Below, piece by piece: positions 54,534 to 62,191 of a DNA stretch of 64,000 nt; position 1 is the stretch's first letter; each line of letters begins with the position of its first letter. The translations under genes were made by a program, and so were the position numbers. The stretch comes from Vibrio ishigakensis (lineage in GTDB: Bacteria; Pseudomonadota; Gammaproteobacteria; Enterobacterales; Vibrionaceae), in contig NZ_AP024881.1 of the NCBI RefSeq assembly GCF_024347675.1, positions 1,736,001-1,800,000 of the forward strand, written 5' to 3'. Under the pieces are notes generated by a model. That model saw nothing but the letters and a program-made list of their open reading frames with translations, did not search any database and was not told where the DNA came from.

Positions 54534-55181
54534 ATGAGTCAGAAAGTAAATAAAGCAATAGATAAATTAGACGAACTACAAGCAATGATTGAAAAGAACC
54601 ACAAGCTTCGCTACAAACCTTCAACACTGCTAGTGTACATTCCGTGCCTTCGTAAATTCTGTAATTACATTCGCAATAACTTGAATTTCACTAAACTCAC
54701 ACTAGAGGATATTGTTGAGTTCATTAACCGCTATCTTAAACACTTGGCACCCTCAACTATCAATAACTACATTCGACAAATTCGCTGCCTGACACGTGAA
54801 GCATACATAGCCGGTGTTCTGAAGAACGACCTTGGAAAAATGATTAAAAACCTCAGGAAAAACGCTAAACCTGCAGATATCTCTCTTGTGTTACAAGAGG
54901 CTAGTGCTCGCATTCTATCACAGCGTTACCAGACATATTTATTATGCGAAGCGGCCAATGACACATCTATTGTCCCTGAAACCCAAACCTCAGAAAGCCT
55001 AAGCAAATCTATTTCACTCATATCAATTGCTCTGCCTCAGAAGTCGATTGATACTACTGAAAATTCCGGTACAGAAAACAAACCCAAGCTAAAGGAGCCA
55101 GTTCCTCAACCCCATAAGACAGGCGGACTGCACTGGCTCCTTGCGTTTTTTGAGCATGCATTGAGTACGCTTTTCAGATAG
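54534..55181 (+). CDS. Recombinase-like protein with core-binding domain only
   Basis: About 215 residues. The N-terminal part (residues 5-110) is a clear tyrosine-recombinase core-binding (SAM-like) domain: LRYKPSTLLVYIPCLRKFCN, then LAPSTINNYIRQIRCLTREAY. The rest (residues 125-215) lacks the R-K-H-R-H-Y catalytic core; it is a low-complexity Ser/Thr/Pro/Glu stretch ending in an aromatic hydrophobic segment. It could bind DNA as a decoy or accessory factor, or be a truncated or rearranged integrase. The start is an ATG with GAGG upstream. The island recombinase lies 1.1 kb upstream. Confidence 0.6.
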   Translation: MSQKVNKAIDKLDELQAMIEKNHKLRYKPSTLLVYIPCLRKFCNYIRNNLNFTKLTLEDIVEFINRYLKHLAPSTINNYIRQIRCLTREAYIAGVLKNDLGKMIKNLRKNAKPADISLVLQEASARILSQRYQTYLLCEAANDTSIVPETQTSESLSKSISLISIALPQKSIDTTENSGTENKPKLKEPVPQPHKTGGLHWLLAFFEHALSTLFR

Positions 55182-55399
55182 TAAAGAATAAGGTTAAATT
55201 CAACTAGAAGGCATGACCTGCTTGCGTCTTAAATGGGAGGAACAAAGTCACCGACTAGCAGTATGTCAGTGACTTTATTTCCATAGTTTCTCATTACCTT
55301 TCTCTCGAAGATTGCCCTAACCGACCTCTCAGCCATTTGGTATATGGTGCCGACTTTTCAGTCCGGCACTGGTGCTAAGGGAATACACATCTCAATAAA

Positions 55400-55500
55400 T
55401 GCAAGACAGAGGGTGGACACGAGGACATTTATCCCTTCCCCGGAAATCGTCGGTCATTCCACTTAACAGTGGTTCCCGGGGAAGTTCCCTCTGCCTTGCA
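55400..55500. other. Long imperfect stem-loop
   Basis: Outer arms TGCAAGACAGAGGG (55400-55413) and CCCTCTGCCTTGCA (55487-55500) pair with one mismatch. Inner arms CTTCCCCGGAA (55435-55445) and TTCCCGGGGAAG (55473-55484) pair with a one-base bulge. Could be a structured RNA or a recombination site. Confidence 0.55.
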
Positions 55501-55881
55501 CTTGATGTAGTCCAACCAATCAGTGTTGATTTTGATCTTCAGCTTTCTTTTTGTTTTAACTGTGACTTTTCGACAACAAAGCCTTATCCTACCTGAGCTA
55601 TCGGCCTAAAAACTTTTTCTATTTTTCTTAAAAATCGACTTTCTAGCGCACTCCCGGTGACGACAGAACCGGACTTGAGTTCTAGTTTAACTGGATAACG
55701 ATACAAACAAATAAGCTCAATGTAGTCGTATTGGCTGCAACTGATCATGGTAACGTCCGGTTCCTACCTAATTGATAAAACAATTTTAGCTTCTTTTGGG
55801 CTCAGCACCCCGTGCTTCGGCGAACCTAGGTAGCTAGTTCTTTGTAGCACCCATAGTGTTCCAGAATAGGCACAACAGCAA

Positions 55882-55972
55882 TAAATAAGAACACATACCC
55901 CTGCCCCGCTATCAACAATAATGAGCCTCGTAAACAAAACACACCAAACATCTAAAAACTGAGGAACACATT
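55882..55972 (+). promoter_or_regulatory. Leader/promoter region shared with the 56972 gene
   Basis: This 91-bp segment and 56881-56971 are collinear relatives. Both begin TAAATAAGA, contain CACATAC, ACAATAAT and CGTAAACA, then an ACACA-rich stretch ending AACATCTA, and then the ATG. A -10-like ACAATAAT is common to both, so a duplicated promoter and leader is likely. Confidence 0.55.
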
Positions 55973-56257
55973 ATGAAAATCAAATCACTAACTCTAGCTC
56001 TAGTTACTCTTGCTTCTAGTGCAAGTCTTGCACAGGCAGCAGCTCCAGCAATCAACTCTGTAACAGCATCAATTAATAGCAATCTATCTCAATACACTTG
56101 GGAAGACCCTTCAAATAAAAGCGGTGGCGGTTATTGGGCAGACCCATCGAACAAAACCGGTGGCGGTTACTGGACAGACCCATCAAATAAAACTGGCGGT
56201 GGCTATTGGTTAGAAGACCCTAGCAAAAACAATCAATCAAAAAATCGTCATCGTTAA
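55973..56257 (+). CDS. Small secreted DPSNKTGGG-repeat protein
   Basis: A 94-residue protein: signal peptide (residues 1-22, AQA cleavage), short linker, then repeats YTWEDPSNKSGGG (41-53), YWADPSNKTGGG (54-65), YWTDPSNKTGGG (66-77) and a final YWLEDPS followed by a basic tail ending KNRHR. The W-x-DPS...TGGG pattern is that of the ten-unit protein at 3154. GAGGAAC lies 8 nt upstream of the ATG. A 13-bp hairpin follows the stop. Function unknown; no modifying enzyme or exporter gene is next to it. Confidence 0.75.
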   Translation: MKIKSLTLALVTLASSASLAQAAAPAINSVTASINSNLSQYTWEDPSNKSGGGYWADPSNKTGGGYWTDPSNKTGGGYWLEDPSKNNQSKNRHR

Positions 56258-56264
56258 TCTAGGC

Positions 56265-56300
56265 TGCCGATTATAATTGGGCATGGGATTATAATCGGCA
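56265..56300 (+). other. 13-bp perfect hairpin after the secreted-protein gene
   Basis: TGCCGATTATAAT pairs exactly with ATTATAATCGGCA around a 10-nt loop. No T run follows, so it could be an mRNA-stability or partial-termination element between two genes. Confidence 0.65.
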
Positions 56301-56351
56301 ACTTAATACAGAGCCATATAAAAAATTAAATATTTTTAGGAGCAGAACATT

Positions 56352-56522
56352 ATGAACAAGGATTTTTTTAGCTTTGCGTTTTCTACGTTCTATCACACCT
56401 TTAATATGTACATAAAACATGGACAAAGAAACACTTCAGAGAGTTTAACCTCTACTAAATTGCGATGGGAAGACCCATTTAAAAAATACACAGATAGCTA
56501 TTTATTCCAAGCTCTCGCTTAA
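56352..56522 (+). CDS. 56-residue protein with a degenerate WEDP motif
   Basis: ATG at 56352 with AGGAG nine bases upstream opens 56 codons, ending at a terminator. The C-terminal half has LRWEDPFKKYTDSY, a likeness to YTWEDPSNK of the neighbours without the TGGG. No clear signal peptide. It lies 94 bp downstream of the 94-residue protein and may be cotranscribed. It could be a decayed family member or an accessory protein. Confidence 0.5.
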   Translation: MNKDFFSFAFSTFYHTFNMYIKHGQRNTSESLTSTKLRWEDPFKKYTDSYLFQALA

Positions 56523-56533
56523 AAGTAATTTCT

Positions 56534-56564
56534 AAAGACCCTATACTGACATAGGGTCTTTTTT
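56534..56564 (+). terminator. Rho-independent terminator
   Basis: AAGACCCTAT pairs exactly with ATAGGGTCTT around ACTGAC, followed by a T run. It closes the 55973-56522 transcript. Confidence 0.93.
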
Positions 56565-56880
56565 ATTTTATGGCATTAACCCAATCTCATTCTGTAAAAA
56601 TTAAGCCAGTGGCCATCTATCTCAAATAAGCCTATCTGCACTCCAAAAACACTGTGCAGCCTATACTTCGACTAGACAAAATTGATTAGTCGAATATATA
56701 GGCCAGGCTATCTATCAGTGACATCTTGTTCTATATCGATTCTCGCTCTCTACACCGACGTTGTGCGACATTTCCCCAGAGAACGAGCCCCATACACATC
56801 CGTCAAAATTTATCTAACTCATCTCAAGTATGAATAGCAATCCATGCACCCAAAGCTAATTGATATAGTCACATCCTCTC

Positions 56881-56971
56881 TAAATAAGAGCACATACTCA
56901 AACCTTAAATTCGACAATAATAGAACCCGTAAACAGAAAAACACAACAAACATCTATTTAAGGACAGCATC
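56881..56971 (+). promoter_or_regulatory. Leader/promoter region shared with the 55973 gene
   Basis: Collinear with 55882-55972 (see that entry), including ACAATAAT and the CATCTA block just before the ribosome binding site AAGGAC. Confidence 0.55.
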
Positions 56972-57193
56972 ATGAAATTCAATACACTAAACCTAATTCT
57001 ACTTACAATCGCCTCTACCGCTGGTGTTGCATATGCAGAAAGCAAATCTGGTAACTCAACTGATAGTCTTTCACAATATACTTGGCAAGACCCATCTAAT
57101 AAGAGTGGCGGTGGAATTTTTGAAGACCCATCAAACAAAACAGGAGGTGGGTACTCGCTACAACCATCAGAAGATAAAAATCGCCATCGCTAA
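56972..57193 (+). CDS. Small secreted DPSNK(S/T)GGG-repeat protein, second copy
   Basis: A 73-residue protein: signal peptide (residues 1-22, AYA cleavage), linker, LSQYTWQDPSNKSGGG (33-48), FEDPSNKTGGG (50-60) and a basic tail that again ends KNRHR. It is a shorter paralogue of the 94-residue protein 715 bp upstream and of the backbone protein at 3154. AAGGAC lies 7 nt before the ATG. A terminator follows. Function unknown; the shared tail and leader argue for a common role. Confidence 0.75.
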   Translation: MKFNTLNLILLTIASTAGVAYAESKSGNSTDSLSQYTWQDPSNKSGGGIFEDPSNKTGGGYSLQPSEDKNRHR

Positions 57194-57240
57194 TACTTGC
57201 AATAAGGAGAAGCATACCATCAACAACAATATCGCACCCA

Positions 57241-57275
57241 AAAGCCCTATATGAAAATATGGGGCTTTCTTTTTA
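57241..57275 (+). terminator. Rho-independent terminator
   Basis: AAAGCCCTATA pairs with TATGGGGCTTT (one mismatch), followed by CTTTTTAT. Confidence 0.88.
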
Positions 57276-57622
57276 TATGGTGTCATATATAGTTATTTAA
57301 AACATAGGTAGAACGCTAAATTACATAACAAAATAACTGTTAAGAAGAGATCAATACAGCACCAATAAAAACCCCACCTTCAACCTATAACAACACTCTA
57401 TCGCGAAGATAATCCAATACCTACCACACCGACTTCTTCTACCGAGCTACTATCTAGGCCTTCGACTAAGCTACTCGTGGCCTCTCCTAGTGTTAATCAA
57501 TAGTATCGTATAGACACCTATAAGAGCCGGCTGTCCTCCGTATATGAAAAGTAAGTGAACCAAAAAGTCGTCCCCTTAATCCCTCGGTGTTCTACTATTT
57601 CTTCAAAGTAATCTATAGCCTG
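57276..57622. other. Gene-poor stretch at the island's right side
   Basis: About 350 bp without a credible ORF or recognisable element, apart from a weak dyad (CTAGGCCTTCGAC...GGCCTCTCCTAG). The composition is more mixed than in the island genes. Confidence 0.5.
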
Positions 57623-57772
57623 TTAGCAACCAAGCTGTGTATTCCAACGAGCAGTGATGGGGAGTCTATTTAGTTCAGTGGCGTAAGTAGAGAATCCTTT
57701 AACAGTTCCGATATAGCCAAAAGATAGCTCTATGGTTCGAGGGGATGATACAGGCTGAAAAACAATCACCAT
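57623..57772 (-). pseudogene. 49-codon fragment of a protein, possible remnant
   Basis: A minus-strand frame from ATG at 57772 reads MVIVFQPVSSPRTIELSFGY and continues to WNTQLGC before a stop. It has protein-like composition but no ribosome binding site, and the frame closes upstream by a stop. It may be the tail of an inactivated gene, possibly left by a mobile element. Confidence 0.3.
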
Positions 57773-57799
57773 CACCTTTGCATTGATATCGGTTGAAAT

Positions 57800-57825
57800 A
57801 AAAAACGCTCGATGTTAATCGAGCG
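57800..57825 (-). terminator. Terminator of the isochorismatase-fold gene
   Basis: On the minus strand CGCTCGAT pairs with ATCGAGCG around TAAC, followed by TTTTTT. Confidence 0.92.
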
Positions 57826-57890
57826 CCTTGAGGTCGGTTTGCCAGTCAAAATCAGACTGCAAAACTAGTTTGAGCTATGCTTCAAAGTCC

Positions 57891-58799
57891 CTAGTGTCCG
57901 TGGTCGTCCTTCATTGTTGGCGGATTGGCTTTGTAGGCTGCTCTAACAACTTCCACAGCATCTTTAGTCCACCACAAATCATTAGCAACCATTCGGTAAT
58001 TAATAAGTGCTGCTAAATAACCGTCACCCTCTGGTATTTGAGCAGCCGCAGTTGCATCACGCACAACTGCTACTTCATAGCCTAACTCTAGCATTTCATA
58101 CAAATGAGCCTGTACGCACAAGTTTGCTGACATCCCACACAAAATCACTTTATCTATACCTATTTTTCTCATTTGTAGGTTTAAGTCATTTTGTTGCAAT
58201 GAATAAACTTTGTGTGGGCTACACACAATTGTCTTTCCGTCATTTATATACTTCTTAAACTCAGGCATCCAGTCAGCACCAGAGCCGTCAAAGCCATCCA
58301 AACTTAATGGGTCCTTGCGGACAAACATCGGTAAGTTGTGCATGACTTTTTCAAGCGGTCCGCCAAAGTGATGTTCATTATCCCAAGGATAATAGTAGTG
58401 AGGTGAGATAAACACGGGCATGCCCACTTCTTTGGCCACTTTGAACATGCTCTCAATATTAGGAACGGTTTGGTTTTCTTCGACACTTTTGCCAACGACC
58501 GGCCATGCTGTTCCTTTTGGAGACAAAAAATCGATCTGCGGATCTACGACCACCAAAGCTGTTCGATTGGTATCAATCTTCATTTTTGTTGGTGGTAATA
58601 CGCCTTTCTCGGGGTCAGCATACTTTTTTTCAGCTTCAGGAGTTGCGGCATTTGCCACACCCGAGATGCCTGCAGCAGTAGCCACCGTTGCTACTGCTGC
58701 ACTGGCTTTGAGCAAAGAGCGACGAGAATCATCTACTGCTTCCGGTTGAACTTCGGTTTCGGAATCAACTTTTCCCAATGTTTTATTTTCTCGCTTCAT
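57891..58799 (-). CDS. Tat-exported isochorismatase-fold cysteine hydrolase
   Basis: A 302-residue protein. DSRRSLLKASAAVATVATAA near residues 24-45 is a twin-arginine signal, so the folded enzyme is exported. The catalytic domain has LVVVDPQIDFLSP (Asp), CSPHKVYS (probable Lys region) and LCGMSANLCVQAHLYEM (Cys nucleophile), the isochorismatase D-K-C pattern. Family members act on amides, N-carbamoyl compounds or isochorismate; an exported form suggests a detoxifying role in the periplasm. It is encoded on the minus strand at the head of a stress-like cluster but is separated from the rest by about 290 bp. Confidence 0.83.
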   Translation of the reverse strand: MKRENKTLGKVDSETEVQPEAVDDSRRSLLKASAAVATVATAAGISGVANAATPEAEKKYADPEKGVLPPTKMKIDTNRTALVVVDPQIDFLSPKGTAWPVVGKSVEENQTVPNIESMFKVAKEVGMPVFISPHYYYPWDNEHHFGGPLEKVMHNLPMFVRKDPLSLDGFDGSGADWMPEFKKYINDGKTIVCSPHKVYSLQQNDLNLQMRKIGIDKVILCGMSANLCVQAHLYEMLELGYEVAVVRDATAAAQIPEGDGYLAALINYRMVANDLWWTKDAVEVVRAAYKANPPTMKDDHGH

Positions 58800-59090
58800 G
58801 ATTATAACGTCCTAGTGTCGGTTAGAGGTGAGCTCAGTTGCTAAACAGTTAATACGCTACTCGACTAACGTAAGCAGCCTGTGCACGTTGTGGTGGCCAA
58901 AGGTTGTTGAATCCGAACTAGATTAAGGTTAGCTTAAACGTTTCATTTCGCAAGATAGGTGAATTATTCAGGTTGTCTATTCTCATATTAAGAACATACT
59001 TCAATAATCAATACTGAATAAATCACAATATTAGAATTTATTTAATATACAAGAGCATAGAATAAAAATTAACATTAGAGTATTCCTCAC

Positions 59091-59447
59091 CTAATCATTA
59101 ATACAAGTTGTTGCCCATGGAACCAGCTTTAATCTTTCAAAAGGGATTGGCATTCCAGTTAATTCACTTATTCCGTATGTTCCCTTTTTTAATTTAGCTA
59201 TCGCCCGCTCAACTAAGCGCAGCTTTTCTTTATTATTATTTAATAAAATAAGAGACTTGTAGCTTTGCTCTGATTGACTTGCTGCATCTGCAAAGTCAGT
59301 TAAAGAGCAATCATACTTTTTCATTACATTGGCTAAATGGACTGAATTTTGGGCGTCAATTTCTTCTCTCAAACTCATTAAAGAATTTGAAATGGTTTCA
59401 ACTTCAGTGGACATCAACTCTGCGTCTGGGTGTGCTCTCATAGTCAT
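59091..59447 (-). CDS. DksA/TraR-like protein lacking the zinc-finger cysteines
   Basis: A 118-residue protein with the DksA-type coiled coil (residues 15-75) and a C-terminal region GTYGISELTGMPIPFERLKL, then VPWATTCIND. In DksA/TraR the equivalent positions hold four Cys forming a zinc finger; here only one remains. The protein may bind the RNA polymerase secondary channel without zinc, or be a specialised or decayed family member. AGGTAGG precedes the ATG. Confidence 0.65.
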   Translation of the reverse strand: MTMRAHPDAELMSTEVETISNSLMSLREEIDAQNSVHLANVMKKYDCSLTDFADAASQSEQSYKSLILLNNNKEKLRLVERAIAKLKKGTYGISELTGMPIPFERLKLVPWATTCIND

Positions 59448-59647
59448 AATTTACCTACCTTTTCAATATCTATTGCTTTAACTGAGGTATTCTTGTCAGC
59501 TATGAGATTAATTATGAATTGGACTGCCCATTATTTATGTGTGAGAAATTTAGCGAATTGTGTGCAAAGTTATTCTCAACTGAACTCACATTATTTCTAA
59601 CCCTACCTAGCCATGATTTATTTAATTTTTCAACCCCATTAAAATAC

Positions 59648-59688
59648 AAAAAGAAAGACTCATCGCAGTTACAACGAGCCTTTCTTTT
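59648..59688 (-). terminator. Rho-independent terminator of the flavoprotein gene
   Basis: On the minus strand AAAGAAAGGCTC pairs with GAGTCTTTCTTT (one mismatch), followed by a T run. Confidence 0.85.
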
Positions 59689-59732
59689 AAAATAAACTAG
59701 GATGTCATTTTTTAAATTGAAAATATTGCTAG

Positions 59733-61142
59733 TTATTTAAAAGGTTTTAAGTCATCCATAATCCAGGGCATTAGCTCGCCAACTGTAGGATGAGGGAAAA
59801 CAGTCCTTCGCAGTACTCTGTATGATAATTTTGTCTGCATAAAGGCCGCAAAGATTCCAATTACTTCGTCTCCCCCAGTACCAAATACTGTTGCACCAAC
59901 AATTTGCTCGCTGTCTTTATCAACAAAGATTTTAACGATCCCGTAAGTTTCTTGTTTCTCGCGAGCGCGCGCAATGCGCTCCATGGGTAGCGTTGCCATG
60001 AGTATATTTCGTTTCGATTTTCTCGCTTCAGTCTCACTCATTCCAACTCTAGCAAGTGGCGGATCAATAAACATGGAATAGATAGTAGTTCGCATGGATA
60101 AGGTTCTATCGAGCTCCTGAGGCTCAGGGTTCATATCCATCAAGCGACTGTAATGATCCCAAAAAATCTCACCATCATTTACAGAAGTATGAGTAAAGGC
60201 TCCTTCTCCATTTACATCACCAACGGCATAAATGTGACTCTGGCTTGTTTGAACGGTTTGGTTGACCTCAATAAACCCCCTTCTATCAACCTCTACACCT
60301 GCCTTACCTAACCCTAACTTATCGCTATTTGGCTCTCGTCCAACGGCAAATAATATGTGTGATGCCTTCAAGGTCTTTTTTATCCCTGACTCAGAATACG
60401 CTACCAGTACAGAGTCTCCAGAATCTTTAGGCTCAACCTGCTCCACAGCGCTGTTATAGACAATATCGATGCCTTCTGAGGACAAGACATCTTTTACAAT
60501 TTCGGCTACATCAGGGTCTTCCCGAAAGACCAACTGCTCACCTCGCTCAAAGACAGTTACTTTACTGCCTAATCGGCGAAAGATTTGAGCAAATTCGAGT
60601 CCAATATAGCTTCCGCCAACAATCGCAAGATGCTCTGGTAAGGTATTCAGATCCAATAAGCTTTTATTGGTTAGACAATTGACTGTTTCTGCCCCTGGAG
60701 TCGCTACTTGCCTTGGTCTTGAACCGACATTGATGACAATATTTTTACCATAAAGCTCCTCGGAACCAACCTTTACAGTGTGACTGCCAGTAAACTCCCC
60801 CGAGCCTTTAAAAACCGTACAGTTTTTTGCGTTTTGAAGCCATGACTCGATACCTTGAGTAGACTTAGAGCGAGTCTTTTTCTGCGGCTCCATTACTTTC
60901 TCAAAATCAACTTTGAGCTCGCCTATGTCAAAACCGAAATCAGAACCACGCTTGGCTTGATGTATTGCCTTGGCGGCTGCAACCAAAGCCTTTGTTGGTG
61001 TACAGCCACTATTGACACAGGTTCCTCCAAATTTATCTTCTTCAATAATCGCTACCGTTTTTCCCGCCTTAAGAATGCGAGGTAAAATACTCATCGTTGC
61101 TTGACCAGTTCCTATCCAAATTAGATCAAATTGCTTGTTCAT
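59733..61142 (-). CDS. Mercuric-reductase-like FAD disulfide oxidoreductase
   Basis: A 469-residue flavoprotein of the pyridine nucleotide-disulfide oxidoreductase family. GGTCVNSGCTPTKALVAAAK near residue 39 carries the redox Cys pair, AIVGGSYIGLEFAQIFRRLG near 172 binds NAD(P)H, YAVGDVNGEGAFTH near 307 closes the FAD site, and FPHPTVGELMPW at the C-terminus supplies the His. The C-terminal Cys pair of true mercuric reductase is absent, and no HMA domain precedes the enzyme, so mercury reduction is unlikely. It probably reduces another disulfide or thiol adduct. AGAG precedes the ATG. Confidence 0.85.
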   Translation of the reverse strand: MNKQFDLIWIGTGQATMSILPRILKAGKTVAIIEEDKFGGTCVNSGCTPTKALVAAAKAIHQAKRGSDFGFDIGELKVDFEKVMEPQKKTRSKSTQGIESWLQNAKNCTVFKGSGEFTGSHTVKVGSEELYGKNIVINVGSRPRQVATPGAETVNCLTNKSLLDLNTLPEHLAIVGGSYIGLEFAQIFRRLGSKVTVFERGEQLVFREDPDVAEIVKDVLSSEGIDIVYNSAVEQVEPKDSGDSVLVAYSESGIKKTLKASHILFAVGREPNSDKLGLGKAGVEVDRRGFIEVNQTVQTSQSHIYAVGDVNGEGAFTHTSVNDGEIFWDHYSRLMDMNPEPQELDRTLSMRTTIYSMFIDPPLARVGMSETEARKSKRNILMATLPMERIARAREKQETYGIVKIFVDKDSEQIVGATVFGTGGDEVIGIFAAFMQTKLSYRVLRRTVFPHPTVGELMPWIMDDLKPFK

Positions 61143-61202
61143 TATTAAACTCTCTACACATTAAGGCGTTATCGTTACAGTTATTTACTCTTACAACAGA
61201 AG

Positions 61203-61466
61203 TTATTTCAGGCTTCTCAGATATTCCACAATATCCATTGATTCAGGCATCCAGGTTTCACTTCCCTGTTCATTGGTAATCTTGAGCACAGGAACAGTAC
61301 CTCTCTTTCTTGCCTCTAGGAGTTCTTCACGATATTTTGGTTCTGTCATAGTATTTCTCAACTCCACATCGAGTCCGAGCTGATCGATTGCTCTTCTAAC
61401 TACTGTGCAAAAAGGACATCCATCGAAGTAGTATAATGCTAGGTTCAAGTTCTTTAGGTTGCTCAT
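61203..61466 (-). CDS. Glutaredoxin
   Basis: An 87-residue glutaredoxin. The active site CPFC lies in YYFDGCPFCTVVRRAI near residue 16, with the cis-Pro in KRGTVPVLKI. It reduces disulfides and mixed glutathione disulfides in the cytoplasm. GAGGAAA upstream supports the ATG. It sits 60 bp upstream of the flavoprotein gene on the same strand, and the pair could form a reductase system. Confidence 0.9.
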   Translation of the reverse strand: MSNLKNLNLALYYFDGCPFCTVVRRAIDQLGLDVELRNTMTEPKYREELLEARKRGTVPVLKITNEQGSETWMPESMDIVEYLRSLK

Positions 61467-61540
61467 AATTGTTTCCTCAAGTTGCTTACGTCTTTAATTA
61501 ATAAATATTTTCTTGGATTTTGTTTAACTAAAAATCAGTC

Positions 61541-61990
61541 TTAGTCTTTGTTAATTTTCGAGTACGATACGCCTAAGGCTAGACCAAACACTAGGTGAAG
61601 AATTAATGTCATAACAGGTACTTTAATTCCTAGGGTTAGCCCAAATAGTCCTAGGTTTGCCAGAGGCATCAATACGACCATCATTGCAAGCCATGCCGCT
61701 GTCGAAAGCACCAAGGCTTTAGTTAATTGCTTACTTCCAGGAAGAGTATTATTTAAAATTACTAGCGCCCCACCCCATATAGCGCTACCTAGTAAAAAGT
61801 GTATCGCCCACCCAACCCCGATGCTCATGCTCAAACCAATTTGTTCAGTAGCTAGGTTGGCAAGAATATGAATTGGATTAAGCTCGGGCATAACCCCTAG
61901 AGCACTTTTGATCATCATTACTGAGGTAAGTGCAAGTGTTGCAATAAAACCTGCATAGAAACCACGAATTAGACTATTAATGTTAAACAT
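61541..61990 (-). CDS. Four-span membrane protein of the redox cluster
   Basis: About 149 residues with four membrane segments (near residues 8-28, 47-65, 78-98 and 110-140). GGAGTGG precedes the ATG at 61990; a GTG three codons earlier is less likely. It resembles DUF6789-type membrane proteins, an assignment I hold only weakly. It lies between a glutaredoxin and a glutamate-synthase-like gene on the same strand, so it is probably a member of the same transcript. Confidence 0.65.
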   Translation of the reverse strand: MFNINSLIRGFYAGFIATLALTSVMMIKSALGVMPELNPIHILANLATEQIGLSMSIGVGWAIHFLLGSAIWGGALVILNNTLPGSKQLTKALVLSTAAWLAMMVVLMPLANLGLFGLTLGIKVPVMTLILHLVFGLALGVSYSKINKD

Positions 61991-62191
61991 GTCGGCCACT
62001 CCATTATTATCCGGTGTCTTGATTTGGTTTACAGTCTATCCGGGAGTGACTCATTTGGATGTGTCTAAGAAGCTTGAAAAAGTGTACTAGGTTGGTGAGT
62101 GTTAAACATGCGAGTGAGTGACGGGGTGCCGTTACGAAAACAAGGAAGGGAAGAAACCATTGAGCGATTCTTCCCTATAAAAGCACTCATA

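Larger units (their letters stand above)
55182..55972. other. 790-bp gene-free island segment with inverted repeats
   Basis: No convincing ORF. Two structures are visible: a 101-bp imperfect stem-loop at 55400-55500 (separate entry), and GAACCGGAC at 55666-55674 with GTCCGGTTC at 55755-55763. GTGCCG and CGGCAC around a short loop lie just before at about 55347. The 65-codon frame over the hairpin is not credible. It ends with the leader shared by the two DPS-TGGG genes. Confidence 0.5.

Noticed and set aside
55347..55500. Integron attC-like site
   Set aside because: No attC core consensus (RYYYAAC/GTTRRRY pair) is evident, and the recombinase present is not IntI-like.
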